64,000 bases of DNA from JAVXAG01 sp040307645 (lineage in GTDB: Bacteria > Bacillota > Clostridia > Peptostreptococcales > Anaerovoracaceae), in the NCBI GenBank assembly GCA_040307645.1, contig JAWRJF010000009.1:42928-106927 (forward strand). Reading direction: 5' to 3'. Shown in pieces: positions 15,822 through 24,191 of the stretch. How positions within the stretch are numbered: position 1 is the stretch's first letter; each line of letters starts with the position of its first letter. The notes under the pieces are model-generated. The model was not told the origin of the DNA. It did not search any database and saw only the letters and a program-made list of their open reading frames with translations. The position numbers were made by a program, and so were the translations under genes.

Positions 15822-16784
15822 CTATTTACTTAAAACACCAATTAAATCATATATAGACATATCTATCTCACGTTTTTGATTTATTGCCTCTTCTAAATCA
15901 AAAGCCATTATTTTGCCATTTACAATACCTAAAGCCTTGCTTTGAGAATCCTCAGATAAAAGTTCTACCGCCTTAGCACCACATAAAGTTGCCAAAAGCC
16001 TATCACTTAATGTTGGCGAACCTCCTCTTTGAAGATATGATAAAACAACAAGTCGAGCATCTCTTCCCGTTCTTAAAGTGATGGTATCCACCAGCTCTTT
16101 TGACGAAATCTCATCACCTTCTGCCCGAATAATGATACTATGCTGCTTTCCCCGATTTTGACCCTCTACAACTTTTCTGCAAATATCATTTAAATCGCTT
16201 TTAACTTCAGGAATCAGCACTGCTTCTGCACCTCCTGCTAACCCTGCAAAAAGAGCGATGTCACCACAGTGCCTACCCATTACTTCTATAACAGTAGTTC
16301 TTTCATGAGAGGAAGATGTATCTCTTATCTTTGTTATTGCCTCTAGTACAGTGTTAACAGCTGTATCAAATCCTATAGTGTAATCTGTATACCCAAGATC
16401 ATTATCTATTGTGCCCGGGATACCCATAACAGAAATTCCTTTCTTTGATAAAGCCAGGCCTCCCTTAAGTGACCCATCTCCGCCTATGACAACCAAACCT
16501 TCTATTCCAAAAGTTTCAAGCATTGCAGCTGCTCTATCCTGACCTTCTTTAGTAGCAAACCTTTCACTTCTTGCAGTTTTTAAAACAGTTCCACCTCTTT
16601 GGAGAATATCCCCTACAGAATTTCGATCAAGCTCTTTTATCTCACCATCTAAAAGCCCTTCATATCCTCTTAATATTCCATAAACTTCCATTCCTGCATC
16701 AAGACCGCATCTTACTACAGACCTAATAGCAGCATTCATTCCGGGAGAATCCCCACCGCTTGTAAGCACACCTATTTTTTTCAT
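15822..16784 (-). CDS. pfkA: ATP-dependent 6-phosphofructokinase
   Basis: Phosphorylates fructose 6-phosphate with ATP, the committed step of glycolysis. At 320 aa it is the standard bacterial length. Signatures are MKKIGVLTSGGDSPGMNAAIRSVV (ATP-binding glycines), GIPGTIDNDLGYTDYTIGFDTAVN with the catalytic Asp, VIEVMGRHCGDIAL, and YLQRGGSPTLSDRLLA for the effector and substrate sites. Gly in GGDGS follows the ATP-PFK pattern rather than the PPi-dependent type. It starts 4 bp after dnaE, an arrangement common in Firmicutes, but pyruvate kinase, which usually follows, is replaced by a flavodoxin gene. Confidence 0.96.
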   Translation of the reverse strand: MKKIGVLTSGGDSPGMNAAIRSVVRCGLDAGMEVYGILRGYEGLLDGEIKELDRNSVGDILQRGGTVLKTARSERFATKEGQDRAAAMLETFGIEGLVVIGGDGSLKGGLALSKKGISVMGIPGTIDNDLGYTDYTIGFDTAVNTVLEAITKIRDTSSSHERTTVIEVMGRHCGDIALFAGLAGGAEAVLIPEVKSDLNDICRKVVEGQNRGKQHSIIIRAEGDEISSKELVDTITLRTGRDARLVVLSYLQRGGSPTLSDRLLATLCGAKAVELLSEDSQSKALGIVNGKIMAFDLEEAINQKREIDMSIYDLIGVLSK

Positions 16785-16787
16785 AAT

Positions 16788-19700
16788 CTACCTCCCAATT
16801 TTTACGTTTTCCTTACCCAAAATTTCTTCAAGTCTATCCTTTATGCCACTATTTACGTCTATATACATAGATTTTGGTGTTTTGAATATCTTTCCATCGG
16901 CTTTATAGATTAACACTGGTGTTTCACCTCTGTAGGCCTTAAAAATATCCTTTAATCTTTCTAGTGTTAACTCGTATTCCATTGATCTAGGTATTTTTAC
17001 TTTTGCCGGTTGATTTTCTGGTTTTATTAACTGTTCTACACGATCAATATCCACTACAGAATCCGCCAGAAGTTTTGGCATCTCATCTTCTTTAAAGTTT
17101 AATTTGCCTTTTATTATTACTACCTTATCCTCTAAAATATTATGCTGATATTTTTCGTAGACATTAGGGAAGATTACAACCTCTACAGTTCCCACTAAAT
17201 CCTCAAGGTTTATAAATGCCATCATTTTATTATTCTTGGTAATCAGTGTCTTTTTAGAGGATATCATCCCTGCCATAATTACAACTTTTCCATCCTTGAT
17301 TCTTGCCTGGCCTTCTTCTTCACTTGCATGAGCTAGCTCTTCTGTAGTTACAGAAACTACTTCTCCGATTCTTTTTGCATAATCATTTAGAGGATGGTCT
17401 GTCAAATAAACACCCAACATTTCTTTTTCAAATGCCAACTTCACGTCCTTATCAAAATTTCTGATGTCTGGCAATTTGGAGGTGACATCTCCTACATTCA
17501 TTTCCTCACTGTTAACCTGAAATAGTGACATCTGACCTGATATATTTTTTCTGGCATTGTTTTGGGCCGACTCAATAAGGCTTTCATAAATGCCTAAGTG
17601 GGCCGCTCTATTATCATTTATACAATCAAATGCTCCAGCCTTAATTAAACTTTCTACAGCTTTTTTATTTATTTCACTTATTTCTATATTATTTATAAAC
17701 TGGAATATATCTTTTGGAAATCCTTTTTCCTTTCGTGCTTTAATTATAGCATCGATTGCACCTTCTCCTACGTTTTTTACGCCAAGAAGCCCAAATCTTA
17801 TTTTTCCATCCTCTACAGTGAATTTTTTACCGCTTTTATTTACACAAGGTTGCAAAACTTCGATTCCCATTTCGTTACAGTTTCTAATATACTTTGCTAT
17901 CTGTACAGAATCACCCATTACACTTGTCATCAAAGCTGCCATAAACTCCACAGGATAATATGCTTTTAGATAACCTGTTTCATAGGCTATAACAGCATAG
18001 GCAGCTGCATGTGACTTATTAAAAGCGTATTGAGCAAAAGTTATCATGTCTTCAAAAATTGCCTCTGCGGCATCTTCTGAAATCCCATTTCTAAGACAGC
18101 CTATTATTTCTATATTTCCATTTTCATCATCTTTTCCGTGAATGAAATACTCCTTTTCTTCAAGCATTACATCCATTTTTTTCTTTCCCATAGCTCGACG
18201 AACTAAATCCGAACGGCCATAGCTATACCCACCTAGGTCTCTTACTATCTGCATAACTTGTTCTTGGTAAACCAAGCATCCATATGTTACATCTAAAATT
18301 GATGCCAGCTCCGGCGTTGCATATGATATCTTAGATGGGTCCTTTTTATTTTCAATATACTTTGGAATAGAATCCATAGGGCCTGGCCTATATAGGGAAA
18401 TTCCCGCTACGATATCTTCAAAACATGTAGGTTTAAGATTTTTCATAAATTGAGTCATTCCACCGCTTTCAAGCTGGAAAACCCCGTCAGTATTACCATG
18501 AGCTATCATCTCATACACATTTTTATCATCATAGCCCATCTTTGCAAAATCAATGGTAACCCCATAGTTTTCTTCAATAAGCTCAAGGGCATCTCTAATT
18601 ACTGTTAGATTCCTCAGGCCCAAGAAGTCCATTTTCAAAAGCCCTAGTTCTTCAATAGTAGTCATAGTAAATTGAGTAGAAATCCCCTTGTCCGAAAGGT
18701 ATAGAGGAACATACTCATCGATATTTTCTTTAGAAATTACCACGCCGGCAGCATGAGTTGATGCATGACGAGGCATTCCCTCTATAGCTTTAGCCATATC
18801 TAGAACCTTATGAACCATTTCCTCATTTTCATACCGTTCTTTTAGCTCAGGGTTCATTTCTAAAGCCTTATCTATTGTCATCTTCAAATCAAAAGGAACT
18901 GCCTTGGCAATAGCATCTGTATCAGCATAACTCACGTTTAGTGCTCTTCCAACGTCTCTGATAGCAGCTTTTGCCTTCATTGTTCCGAAAGTGATTATCT
19001 GAGAAACCTTATCTTTTCCATATTTTTCAATTACATAATCTATTACTTCGCCACGTCTTTCTATGCAAAAGTCAATATCAATATCCGGCATACTTACTCT
19101 CTCCGGATTTAAAAACCTTTCGAAAATCAAATTGTATTTTATTGGATCTATATCTGTAATTCTCAAACAGTATGCAACAAGACTTCCTGCCGCAGACCCT
19201 CTTCCGGGGCCTACCATAATTTTATTTTCTTTAGCAAAATTAATAAAATCCCATACAATTAGAAAGTATTCCACATACCCCATTGTCTCAATAACACCAA
19301 GCTCATAATCAAGACGTTCCTTTAAATTATCATAATTATCATCATATCTTTCCTTTAAACCTTTATTACAAAGCTCTCTAAGGTAACTTGTATTATCCCT
19401 GCCTTCTGGAGCTTTAAACTCAGGAAGATGATATTCACCAAATTTAAATTCCACATCACACATTTCGGCTATTTTATGTGTGTTTTCAATCGCCTCAGGA
19501 GCATATGCAAAGATTTTCTTCATTTCATCTTCGCTTTTTAAATAAAACTGGTTATTAGGGAATCTCATTCTATTTTCATCATCTATAGTCGTAGCTGTCT
19601 GAATTGCCAGCAGCACATCATGAGCCTCTGCATCCTCTTTTTTTACATAGTGGACATCATTTGTTGCCACCATTGGAATATCAAGTTCTCTAGATAGTCT

Positions 19701-20270
19701 AACCAGTTCAGGGTTAATCATAGCTTCTTCTTCAAGTCCCTGGTCTTGCAATTCTAAGAAAAAATTACCATGACCAAAAATTTCATCAAGGGCAAGAGCT
19801 TCTTTTTTTGCACCTTCATAATCTCTGTTCAAAAGGCACCTTTGTACCTTTCCTGCAAGACAAGCAGACAGAGCAATTATCCCTTGGCTATGTTCTCTAA
19901 GCAAATTCTTATCTATTCTAGGCTTGTAATAATACCCCTTTGTAAACCCTTCAGAAACTATTTTTATTAAGTTTTTATAACCCATGTTGTTTTTAGCTAG
20001 CAAAACCAAGTGACCTTGATACTTGTCTTTATCTACTTCTTTGTCTTCCATATTTCTAGCTGCAGTGTAAACCTCGCATCCGATTATTGGTTTTATTCCC
20101 TGTTTTTTGCATTCTCTATAAAAATCAATTACACCAAACATCACTCCATGATCTGTAATTGCTAGAGAATCCATTCCCAGTTCCACCGCTCTTGCCACCA
20201 CATCTTTTATTCTGGCTGCACCATCAAGAAGGCTATATTCTGTATGTACATGTAAATGGGTAAATGCCAT
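16788..20270 (-). CDS. dnaE: DNA polymerase III subunit alpha (DnaE)
   Basis: C-family replicative DNA polymerase, 1160 aa. The N-terminal PHP domain starts FTHLHVHTEYSLLDGAA and keeps several histidines of the metal site. The palm holds GPGRGSAAGSLVAYCL and the catalytic aspartates in PDIDIDF (around residues 395-405), followed by GTMKAKAAIRDVGR. A tandem helix-hairpin-helix follows near 790-880, and a C-terminal OB fold near 985-1065 has VVIMAGMISSKKTL. Clostridia usually also carry PolC, so this is likely the partner polymerase that extends primers. It heads the dnaE-pfkA-flavodoxin unit. Confidence 0.96.
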   Translation of the reverse strand: MAFTHLHVHTEYSLLDGAARIKDVVARAVELGMDSLAITDHGVMFGVIDFYRECKKQGIKPIIGCEVYTAARNMEDKEVDKDKYQGHLVLLAKNNMGYKNLIKIVSEGFTKGYYYKPRIDKNLLREHSQGIIALSACLAGKVQRCLLNRDYEGAKKEALALDEIFGHGNFFLELQDQGLEEEAMINPELVRLSRELDIPMVATNDVHYVKKEDAEAHDVLLAIQTATTIDDENRMRFPNNQFYLKSEDEMKKIFAYAPEAIENTHKIAEMCDVEFKFGEYHLPEFKAPEGRDNTSYLRELCNKGLKERYDDNYDNLKERLDYELGVIETMGYVEYFLIVWDFINFAKENKIMVGPGRGSAAGSLVAYCLRITDIDPIKYNLIFERFLNPERVSMPDIDIDFCIERRGEVIDYVIEKYGKDKVSQIITFGTMKAKAAIRDVGRALNVSYADTDAIAKAVPFDLKMTIDKALEMNPELKERYENEEMVHKVLDMAKAIEGMPRHASTHAAGVVISKENIDEYVPLYLSDKGISTQFTMTTIEELGLLKMDFLGLRNLTVIRDALELIEENYGVTIDFAKMGYDDKNVYEMIAHGNTDGVFQLESGGMTQFMKNLKPTCFEDIVAGISLYRPGPMDSIPKYIENKKDPSKISYATPELASILDVTYGCLVYQEQVMQIVRDLGGYSYGRSDLVRRAMGKKKMDVMLEEKEYFIHGKDDENGNIEIIGCLRNGISEDAAEAIFEDMITFAQYAFNKSHAAAYAVIAYETGYLKAYYPVEFMAALMTSVMGDSVQIAKYIRNCNEMGIEVLQPCVNKSGKKFTVEDGKIRFGLLGVKNVGEGAIDAIIKARKEKGFPKDIFQFINNIEISEINKKAVESLIKAGAFDCINDNRAAHLGIYESLIESAQNNARKNISGQMSLFQVNSEEMNVGDVTSKLPDIRNFDKDVKLAFEKEMLGVYLTDHPLNDYAKRIGEVVSVTTEELAHASEEEGQARIKDGKVVIMAGMISSKKTLITKNNKMMAFINLEDLVGTVEVVIFPNVYEKYQHNILEDKVVIIKGKLNFKEDEMPKLLADSVVDIDRVEQLIKPENQPAKVKIPRSMEYELTLERLKDIFKAYRGETPVLIYKADGKIFKTPKSMYIDVNSGIKDRLEEILGKENVKIGR

Positions 20271-20282
20271 ATTTTTCTCCCC

Positions 20283-21743
20283 TTAATAATAATCTTCAAC
20301 AATATCTGCTAATATTTCCATAGCTTTTTTTAATTCTGCCTGATTAGCATAGGCATAAGAAATTCTTATGGAATAGTTTTCCATGTAATCATAAACATTG
20401 CCAGGGTTAAATAAAACATTTCTATCAAGAGCCTCGTTAAAAATCTTATCCATTGGCAATTTCTTATTGAATTTCAGCCAAATATAAAAACCCCCTGTAG
20501 GTTTAGTCCAAGTGGCAAAATCTTTAAAGTTATTTTCCAAAACCTTAAGTGTATTATCCCTTCTGTCCTTTAGTTCTCTTCTCAAAGAATCTAAATATAT
20601 ATCATAATCTCCCGATGAAAGTAATTCAGCCATCATCCACTGGGAAACAGAACTTGCTCCATAATCCACCTGCATCTTTACATCCCCTAGTCTTTCAACC
20701 ACAGCTTCAGGACCTACGCACCATCCGATTCTAAGACCTGGTGCCATGGTTTTAGAAATTGTTCCAAGATATAAAACCATTCCATTTTCATCGTAAGACT
20801 TTATAGATCTTGGTGGCTTTTCATCTAACCACAAGCTTCCATAAGCATCATCCTCTACCATTGGAAGCCTCTGATTCTGACAAAAATGGAACAACTCCAG
20901 CCTACGCCTTTCACTCATACATATCCCTGTAGGATTGTGATGTGTAGGTATTGTATAAAGTAGTGAATCCACCCCTGCATCTTTAATATCCCAGTACTTT
21001 ATACCCTCTTTGTCCATGTTTATACCATTTAGGTTCATCCCTGCCGACTGAAAAATCTGCAGTGACTTTAGGTATGTAGGTGACTCAGTATATACCTTTG
21101 CTCCCCTTTTTAACATACATACTGAAATCAACTGTAAAGCCTGTAAACTTCCTGATGATATAAGAATATTAGACGGCTTGGCCTTTATATTATGTTCAAT
21201 ATATAGTCTTTCTGATAGCACCTTGGAAAGCTGAGGAAGCCCCAATGGTCCAAGATAATTTAGAGATGGAATCCTAGAAGGCATTTTCCTGAAAATTTTA
21301 GCCACTAGTTCCTTTGGATATAGTTCAGGTGCAAGCTCACCTGTACCTATTCTAATAAATCTGTCGTCAAACTCCAATTTGTTAATAGTTTGTATTGTAG
21401 GCACATTTGCCCTGAATGGACCGCTTTGGATATATTTATTCCAATCAGGTGGCTGTGACATTAAAAGGGACCAGGTATTGCTGCATACTCTAGTTCCACT
21501 ACCATAGCCGCTCTCAAGTATCCCATAGCTTATCAGCTCCTCCATAGCTGTAACTACTGTACTTCTGTTTACACCAAAAATATCTGACATTTTTCGCTGA
21601 GACGGCAACTTACTGCCAATAACCCAATCTCCTTTAGCGATTTTATCGCTGATATACTTTACTATCTGTCGATATATTGGAATATTTAGTTCCTTATCCG
21701 GTTTCCAGTCTATTATTACTTCTTTTACTTCATTCTCTTTCAT
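20283..21743 (-). CDS. MocR-type transcriptional regulator (GntR/aminotransferase fusion)
   Basis: Regulator of 486 aa. An N-terminal GntR winged helix-turn-helix (residues about 18-85; IYRQIVKYISDKIAKGDW, KLPSQRKMSDIFGVNRSTV) is fused to a fold-type I aminotransferase-like domain. The PLP lysine lies in LYLGTISKTMAPGLRIGW, and PTYLKSLQIFQ, TIPTHHNPTG and EDDAYGSLW are other cofactor-site motifs. Such proteins sense PLP or an amino compound. It is divergent from a LysE-type exporter, the likely target. The promoter contains an AACTTG/CAAGTT inverted repeat, a candidate autoregulatory site. Only six bases lie between the -10 and ATG, suggesting a leaderless transcript. Confidence 0.9.
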   Translation of the reverse strand: MKENEVKEVIIDWKPDKELNIPIYRQIVKYISDKIAKGDWVIGSKLPSQRKMSDIFGVNRSTVVTAMEELISYGILESGYGSGTRVCSNTWSLLMSQPPDWNKYIQSGPFRANVPTIQTINKLEFDDRFIRIGTGELAPELYPKELVAKIFRKMPSRIPSLNYLGPLGLPQLSKVLSERLYIEHNIKAKPSNILISSGSLQALQLISVCMLKRGAKVYTESPTYLKSLQIFQSAGMNLNGINMDKEGIKYWDIKDAGVDSLLYTIPTHHNPTGICMSERRRLELFHFCQNQRLPMVEDDAYGSLWLDEKPPRSIKSYDENGMVLYLGTISKTMAPGLRIGWCVGPEAVVERLGDVKMQVDYGASSVSQWMMAELLSSGDYDIYLDSLRRELKDRRDNTLKVLENNFKDFATWTKPTGGFYIWLKFNKKLPMDKIFNEALDRNVLFNPGNVYDYMENYSIRISYAYANQAELKKAMEILADIVEDYY

Positions 21744-21749
21744 ATCTTT

Positions 21750-21779
21750 ATTTTAAACTTGGTTGGGTATAAAAGTCAA
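21750..21779 (-). promoter_or_regulatory. Promoter of the mocR-type gene, implying a leaderless mRNA
   Basis: On the minus strand TTGACT (21779-21774), an 18-bp spacer and TAAAAT (21755-21750), then AAAGAT and the ATG at 21743. No ribosome binding site is present. Confidence 0.55.
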
Positions 21780-21782
21780 GTT
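21756..21782. promoter_or_regulatory. Candidate operator between mocR-type gene and lysE-type gene
   Basis: Inverted repeat AACTTG (21756-21761) and CAAGTT (21777-21782) separated by 15 bp, centred in the spacer of the mocR-type promoter. Regulators of this class often bind repeats in the divergent region; binding here is inference. Confidence 0.4.
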
Positions 21783-21861
21783 TTGGAGGGGGCAATATAA
21801 CTTTTCAATTGATATAATACATATATAAACTAATAAATAAAAAAATTCTGGAGGTTTTTAA

Positions 21862-22473
21862 ATGATGTATTTTTTACAAGGCCTTACTATGGGCCTTGCT
21901 TACGTAGCACCCATTGGTCTGCAAAATTTATTTGTAATTAACACTGCTTTAACCCAAAGAAAAAGCCGTGTTTACTTGACGGCACTGATTGTTATTTTTT
22001 TCGATGTAACTCTTGCCCTGGCTTGCTTTTTTGGCGTGGGAGCTATAATGAGTTCCTCCGAAATATTACAGATGGCTATCCTTTTGGTTGGTAGTTTAAT
22101 CGTCACTTGGATTGGCATAAGCCTTTTGAGGGCCCATGATACAATGGATACCTCTACAAAAGTAGACGTACCTATCCTAAAAGTTATCTCAACAGCTTGC
22201 GTAGTAACCTGGTTTAACCCTCAAGCTTTGATAGATGGTTCATTTATGCTTGGCGCTTTCAGAACCACTCTTCCAGGAGATCAGTCAACTCTGTTTATAC
22301 TTGGCGTAGCTTGCGCTTCAATGACTTGGTTCCTTGGAATATCAACAATAATATCACTCTTCAGCGCTAAGTTTACCGATAAAGTTCTTCGCGTAATCAA
22401 TGTGGTATGTGGAGTAGTAATAATATTCTATGGAATTAAATTATTTATTAATTTCATACAAATGGTTATTTAG
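21862..22473 (+). CDS. LysE/ArgO-family amino acid exporter
   Basis: Membrane transporter of 203 aa, the normal size for LysE family exporters of basic amino acids. It begins YFLQGLTMGLAYVAPIGLQNLFVINTAL, which contains the family motif (APIGxQN). About six hydrophobic segments follow, with VVTWFNPQALIDGSFMLG near residues 112-130, another family signature. GGAGG stands seven bases before the ATG. It is divergent from a MocR-type regulator, which probably controls it in response to an amino acid. The substrate (lysine, arginine or other) cannot be read from the sequence. The left end of a repeat copy starts 13 bp after the stop codon and supplies a strong terminator. Confidence 0.9.
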   Translation: MMYFLQGLTMGLAYVAPIGLQNLFVINTALTQRKSRVYLTALIVIFFDVTLALACFFGVGAIMSSSEILQMAILLVGSLIVTWIGISLLRAHDTMDTSTKVDVPILKVISTACVVTWFNPQALIDGSFMLGAFRTTLPGDQSTLFILGVACASMTWFLGISTIISLFSAKFTDKVLRVINVVCGVVIIFYGIKLFINFIQMVI

Positions 22474-22498
22474 GATTGAATATAAAGGCTCTATAATA

Positions 22499-22544
22499 AA
22501 TGTTGGAGATGGTGAAATTAATTTCACCACCTCCAGCATTTTTT
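22499..22544 (+). terminator. Terminator hairpin inside the left end of repeat copy 2
   Basis: AATGTTGGAG and CTCCAGCATT flank the perfect palindrome TGGTGAAATTAATTTCACCA (22510-22529), followed by TTTTTT. It ends the lysE-type transcript and is at the same time the conserved left-end hairpin of the repeat. Confidence 0.85.
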
Positions 22545-22628
22545 AATATAAAAAATTTAACATAAGCGCAATTTCAGTTACATTTTCTTTTGTGCAGTTC
22601 AAAGGCTATTCTAGTTCCCCAGGGCCCT

Positions 22629-22687
22629 GGGGTTCTGGGGCTCTGGGGCTTTGGGGCCCTGGGGCCTGGGGCTTTGGGGCCCTGGGG
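22629..22687 (+). repeat. GGGG array with 8-nt period
   Basis: Eight GGGG runs begin at 22629, 22637, 22645, 22653, 22661, 22668, 22676 and 22684, following the octamer YTGGGGYY. The block is strikingly G-rich against an AT-rich background and could form G-quadruplexes on the plus strand. It is found only in repeat copy 2. Confidence 0.85.
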
Positions 22688-22804
22688 CCATTAGGTCTCC
22701 CGGGTCCATTGACTCTCTGGGTTCATTGGCTCTCTGGGTTCCCAAGGCCGGAGTTTTTCTTCGATTTGAATTTCACAAGAGCTAGCTTTTATAGTTGGTT
22801 TTTA

Positions 22805-22849
22805 GAGATTTAAGAGATTTAAGAGATTTAAGAGATTTAAGAGATTTAT
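22805..22849 (+). repeat. Five tandem 9-bp units at a core border
   Basis: GAGATTTAA is repeated four times, followed by GAGATTTAT, which is the first part of the core border GATTTATCACAAAG. The array looks like slippage expansion of the border sequence. Confidence 0.85.
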
Positions 22850-23637
22850 CACAAAGCTCTACTTTCACGGTTTTTTGGGATAAAAATTTATCCCAAATCA
22901 AACATTCTGACTACATTTGGGATAATATTCTTCATTTCTATTCCATAATTTTACATATCTGTCATATTATTCGGTTTTTTTATCACACTTTCACGGTTTT
23001 TCAGCTGTCTGGGATAAAAAATTATCCCAGATTTGCGCCAGATTGCTACTTTGTGATAAATCGTGAATTCTGCGTCGAAATCACCAAGCCCGAAGGTCGA
23101 AACCACAGGGTGCTGTTGGGTATAGCTTGTTGGCTTTCCCTTTGGGGTGTTGAATTTATTGGAGATTTATCACAAAGCTCTACTTTCACGGTTTTTTGAG
23201 ATAAAAATTTATCCCAAATCAAACATTCTGACTACATTTGGGATAATATTCTTCATTTCTCTTCCATGTACTTCTATTTTTGGTAAAAAATTCTAGTTTT
23301 TTATCACACTTTCACGGTTTTTTAGCTGTCTGGGATAAAAATTTATACCAGATTTGCGCCAGATTGCTCCTTTGTGATAAGTCGTGGGTTCTGCGTCGAA
23401 ATCACCAAGCCCGAAGGGCGAAACCACACAGTGCTGTTGGGTATAGCTTGTTGGCTTTCCCTTTGGGGTGTTGAATTTATTGGAGATTTATTACAAAGCT
23501 CTACTTTCACGGTTTTTCAGCTGTCTGGGATAAAAAATTATCCCAGATTTGCGCCAGATTGCTACTTTGTGAAGTCAAGTCCTGAATTGTGTGTCACCCC
23601 AACATTTGACACAGCACAGTTATAAATCTATACAATT

Positions 23638-23665
23638 ATAGCCACTGACTACAGGCCAGTGGCTA
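23638..23665 (-). terminator. Weak terminator-like hairpin after the fatty-acid operon
   Basis: ATAGCCACTG and CAGTGGCTAT form a 10-bp stem just after the marR-type stop codon. Only a short, interrupted T stretch follows on the minus strand, so termination may be partial. Confidence 0.5.
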
Positions 23666-23678
23666 TGCATTTATAAGC

Positions 23679-24140
23679 TTATTCAATCTCCTCAAAAGTT
23701 CTATTTATCTTAACTTCAGGCATTAGTTCATTAATTATTATATCCAGCATATCATCTAGTTTTTCTACATCTTCTTCTGGGAACCTTTCTCTAATTCGCT
23801 TCATTACTACGCTTATATAATCATAGGTAATCCCATAATAATCAAGATATTTTTTAGTTACTTCTAAGTAATATTCTCTTTTATCAGTTTCGCTTCGAAT
23901 CTTTTTTACATAACCTTTTTTTATAAGGCTGTTAATTTTATATGCGGCATTTGGAGGGGAAATATTAGCAAAGGTGGCAAATTCATTAACAGTTGGTCTT
24001 CCAAGGGCATAAATAACCTCTACACAAAAAACTTCGACAGCAGAAAGACTAGCCTCCCTGTTCTCAAAATGATTGAAAACCTTGCCATAAAATCTCATTT
24101 TAAATTTTGTATATATAGTTGCAAAATTTCTTTCTAGCAT
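23679..24140 (-). CDS. MarR-family regulator, FabT-like
   Basis: Winged helix-turn-helix regulator of about 153 aa, the size of FabT, which represses fatty-acid synthesis genes in lactic acid bacteria. Helix-turn-helix sequence is visible in PTVNEFATFANISPPNAAYKI, followed by the wing KKGYVKKIRSETDKREYYLEV. The ATG at 24140 is chosen because GGAGG lies 11 bases upstream; a longer frame reaching the fabZ stop codon would start with TTG and no site. It is the last gene of the 13-gene fatty-acid operon and also has a promoter-like pair (TTGCAA, 17 bp, TAAAAT) of its own. The likely target is the palindromic site at the acpP promoter. Function is inferred from location. Confidence 0.8.
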   Translation of the reverse strand: MLERNFATIYTKFKMRFYGKVFNHFENREASLSAVEVFCVEVIYALGRPTVNEFATFANISPPNAAYKINSLIKKGYVKKIRSETDKREYYLEVTKKYLDYYGITYDYISVVMKRIRERFPEEDVEKLDDMLDIIINELMPEVKINRTFEEIE

Positions 24141-24162
24141 AGCTCGCCCTACCTCCACCCTT

Positions 24163-24191
24163 ATTTTATCAAATTTATAGATCTTTTGCAA
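24163..24191 (-). promoter_or_regulatory. Internal promoter before the marR-type gene
   Basis: On the minus strand TTGCAA (24191-24186), a 17-bp spacer and TAAAAT (24168-24163), placed between the fabZ stop codon and the regulator start. It would allow the regulator to be made independently of the operon. Confidence 0.5.

Larger units (their letters stand above)
22487..23607 (+). repeat. Intergenic repeat copy 2 (expanded, three tandem cores)
   Basis: Largest copy, filling the 1.2-kb gap between the lysE-type gene and the fatty-acid operon. It begins with GGCTCTATAATAAATGTTGG and ends with TCACCCCAACATTT (23594-23607), the inverted partner of AAATGTTGG(G)G. In order it contains the left hairpin, an apparent insertion of about 230 bp with a G-run array, five GAGATTTAA units, then cores at 22843-23062, 23164-23383 and 23485 to about 23578. 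The cores repeat every 321 bp and are separated by 101-bp spacers that are nearly identical. The ORFs across it run through hairpins and repeat units and look spurious. Function unknown. Confidence 0.88.

Noticed and set aside
22843..23578. Regularly spaced repeats considered as a CRISPR array
   Set aside because: The units are 321 bp with near-identical spacers, not short repeats with unique spacers, and there are no cas genes.
22592..23625. Several ORFs of 64-134 codons across repeat copy 2, some repeating the same peptide
   Set aside because: They read through hairpins, G-run arrays and 321-bp repeat units, lack credible ribosome binding sites and change frame between units. The repeated peptide follows only from the DNA repeat.
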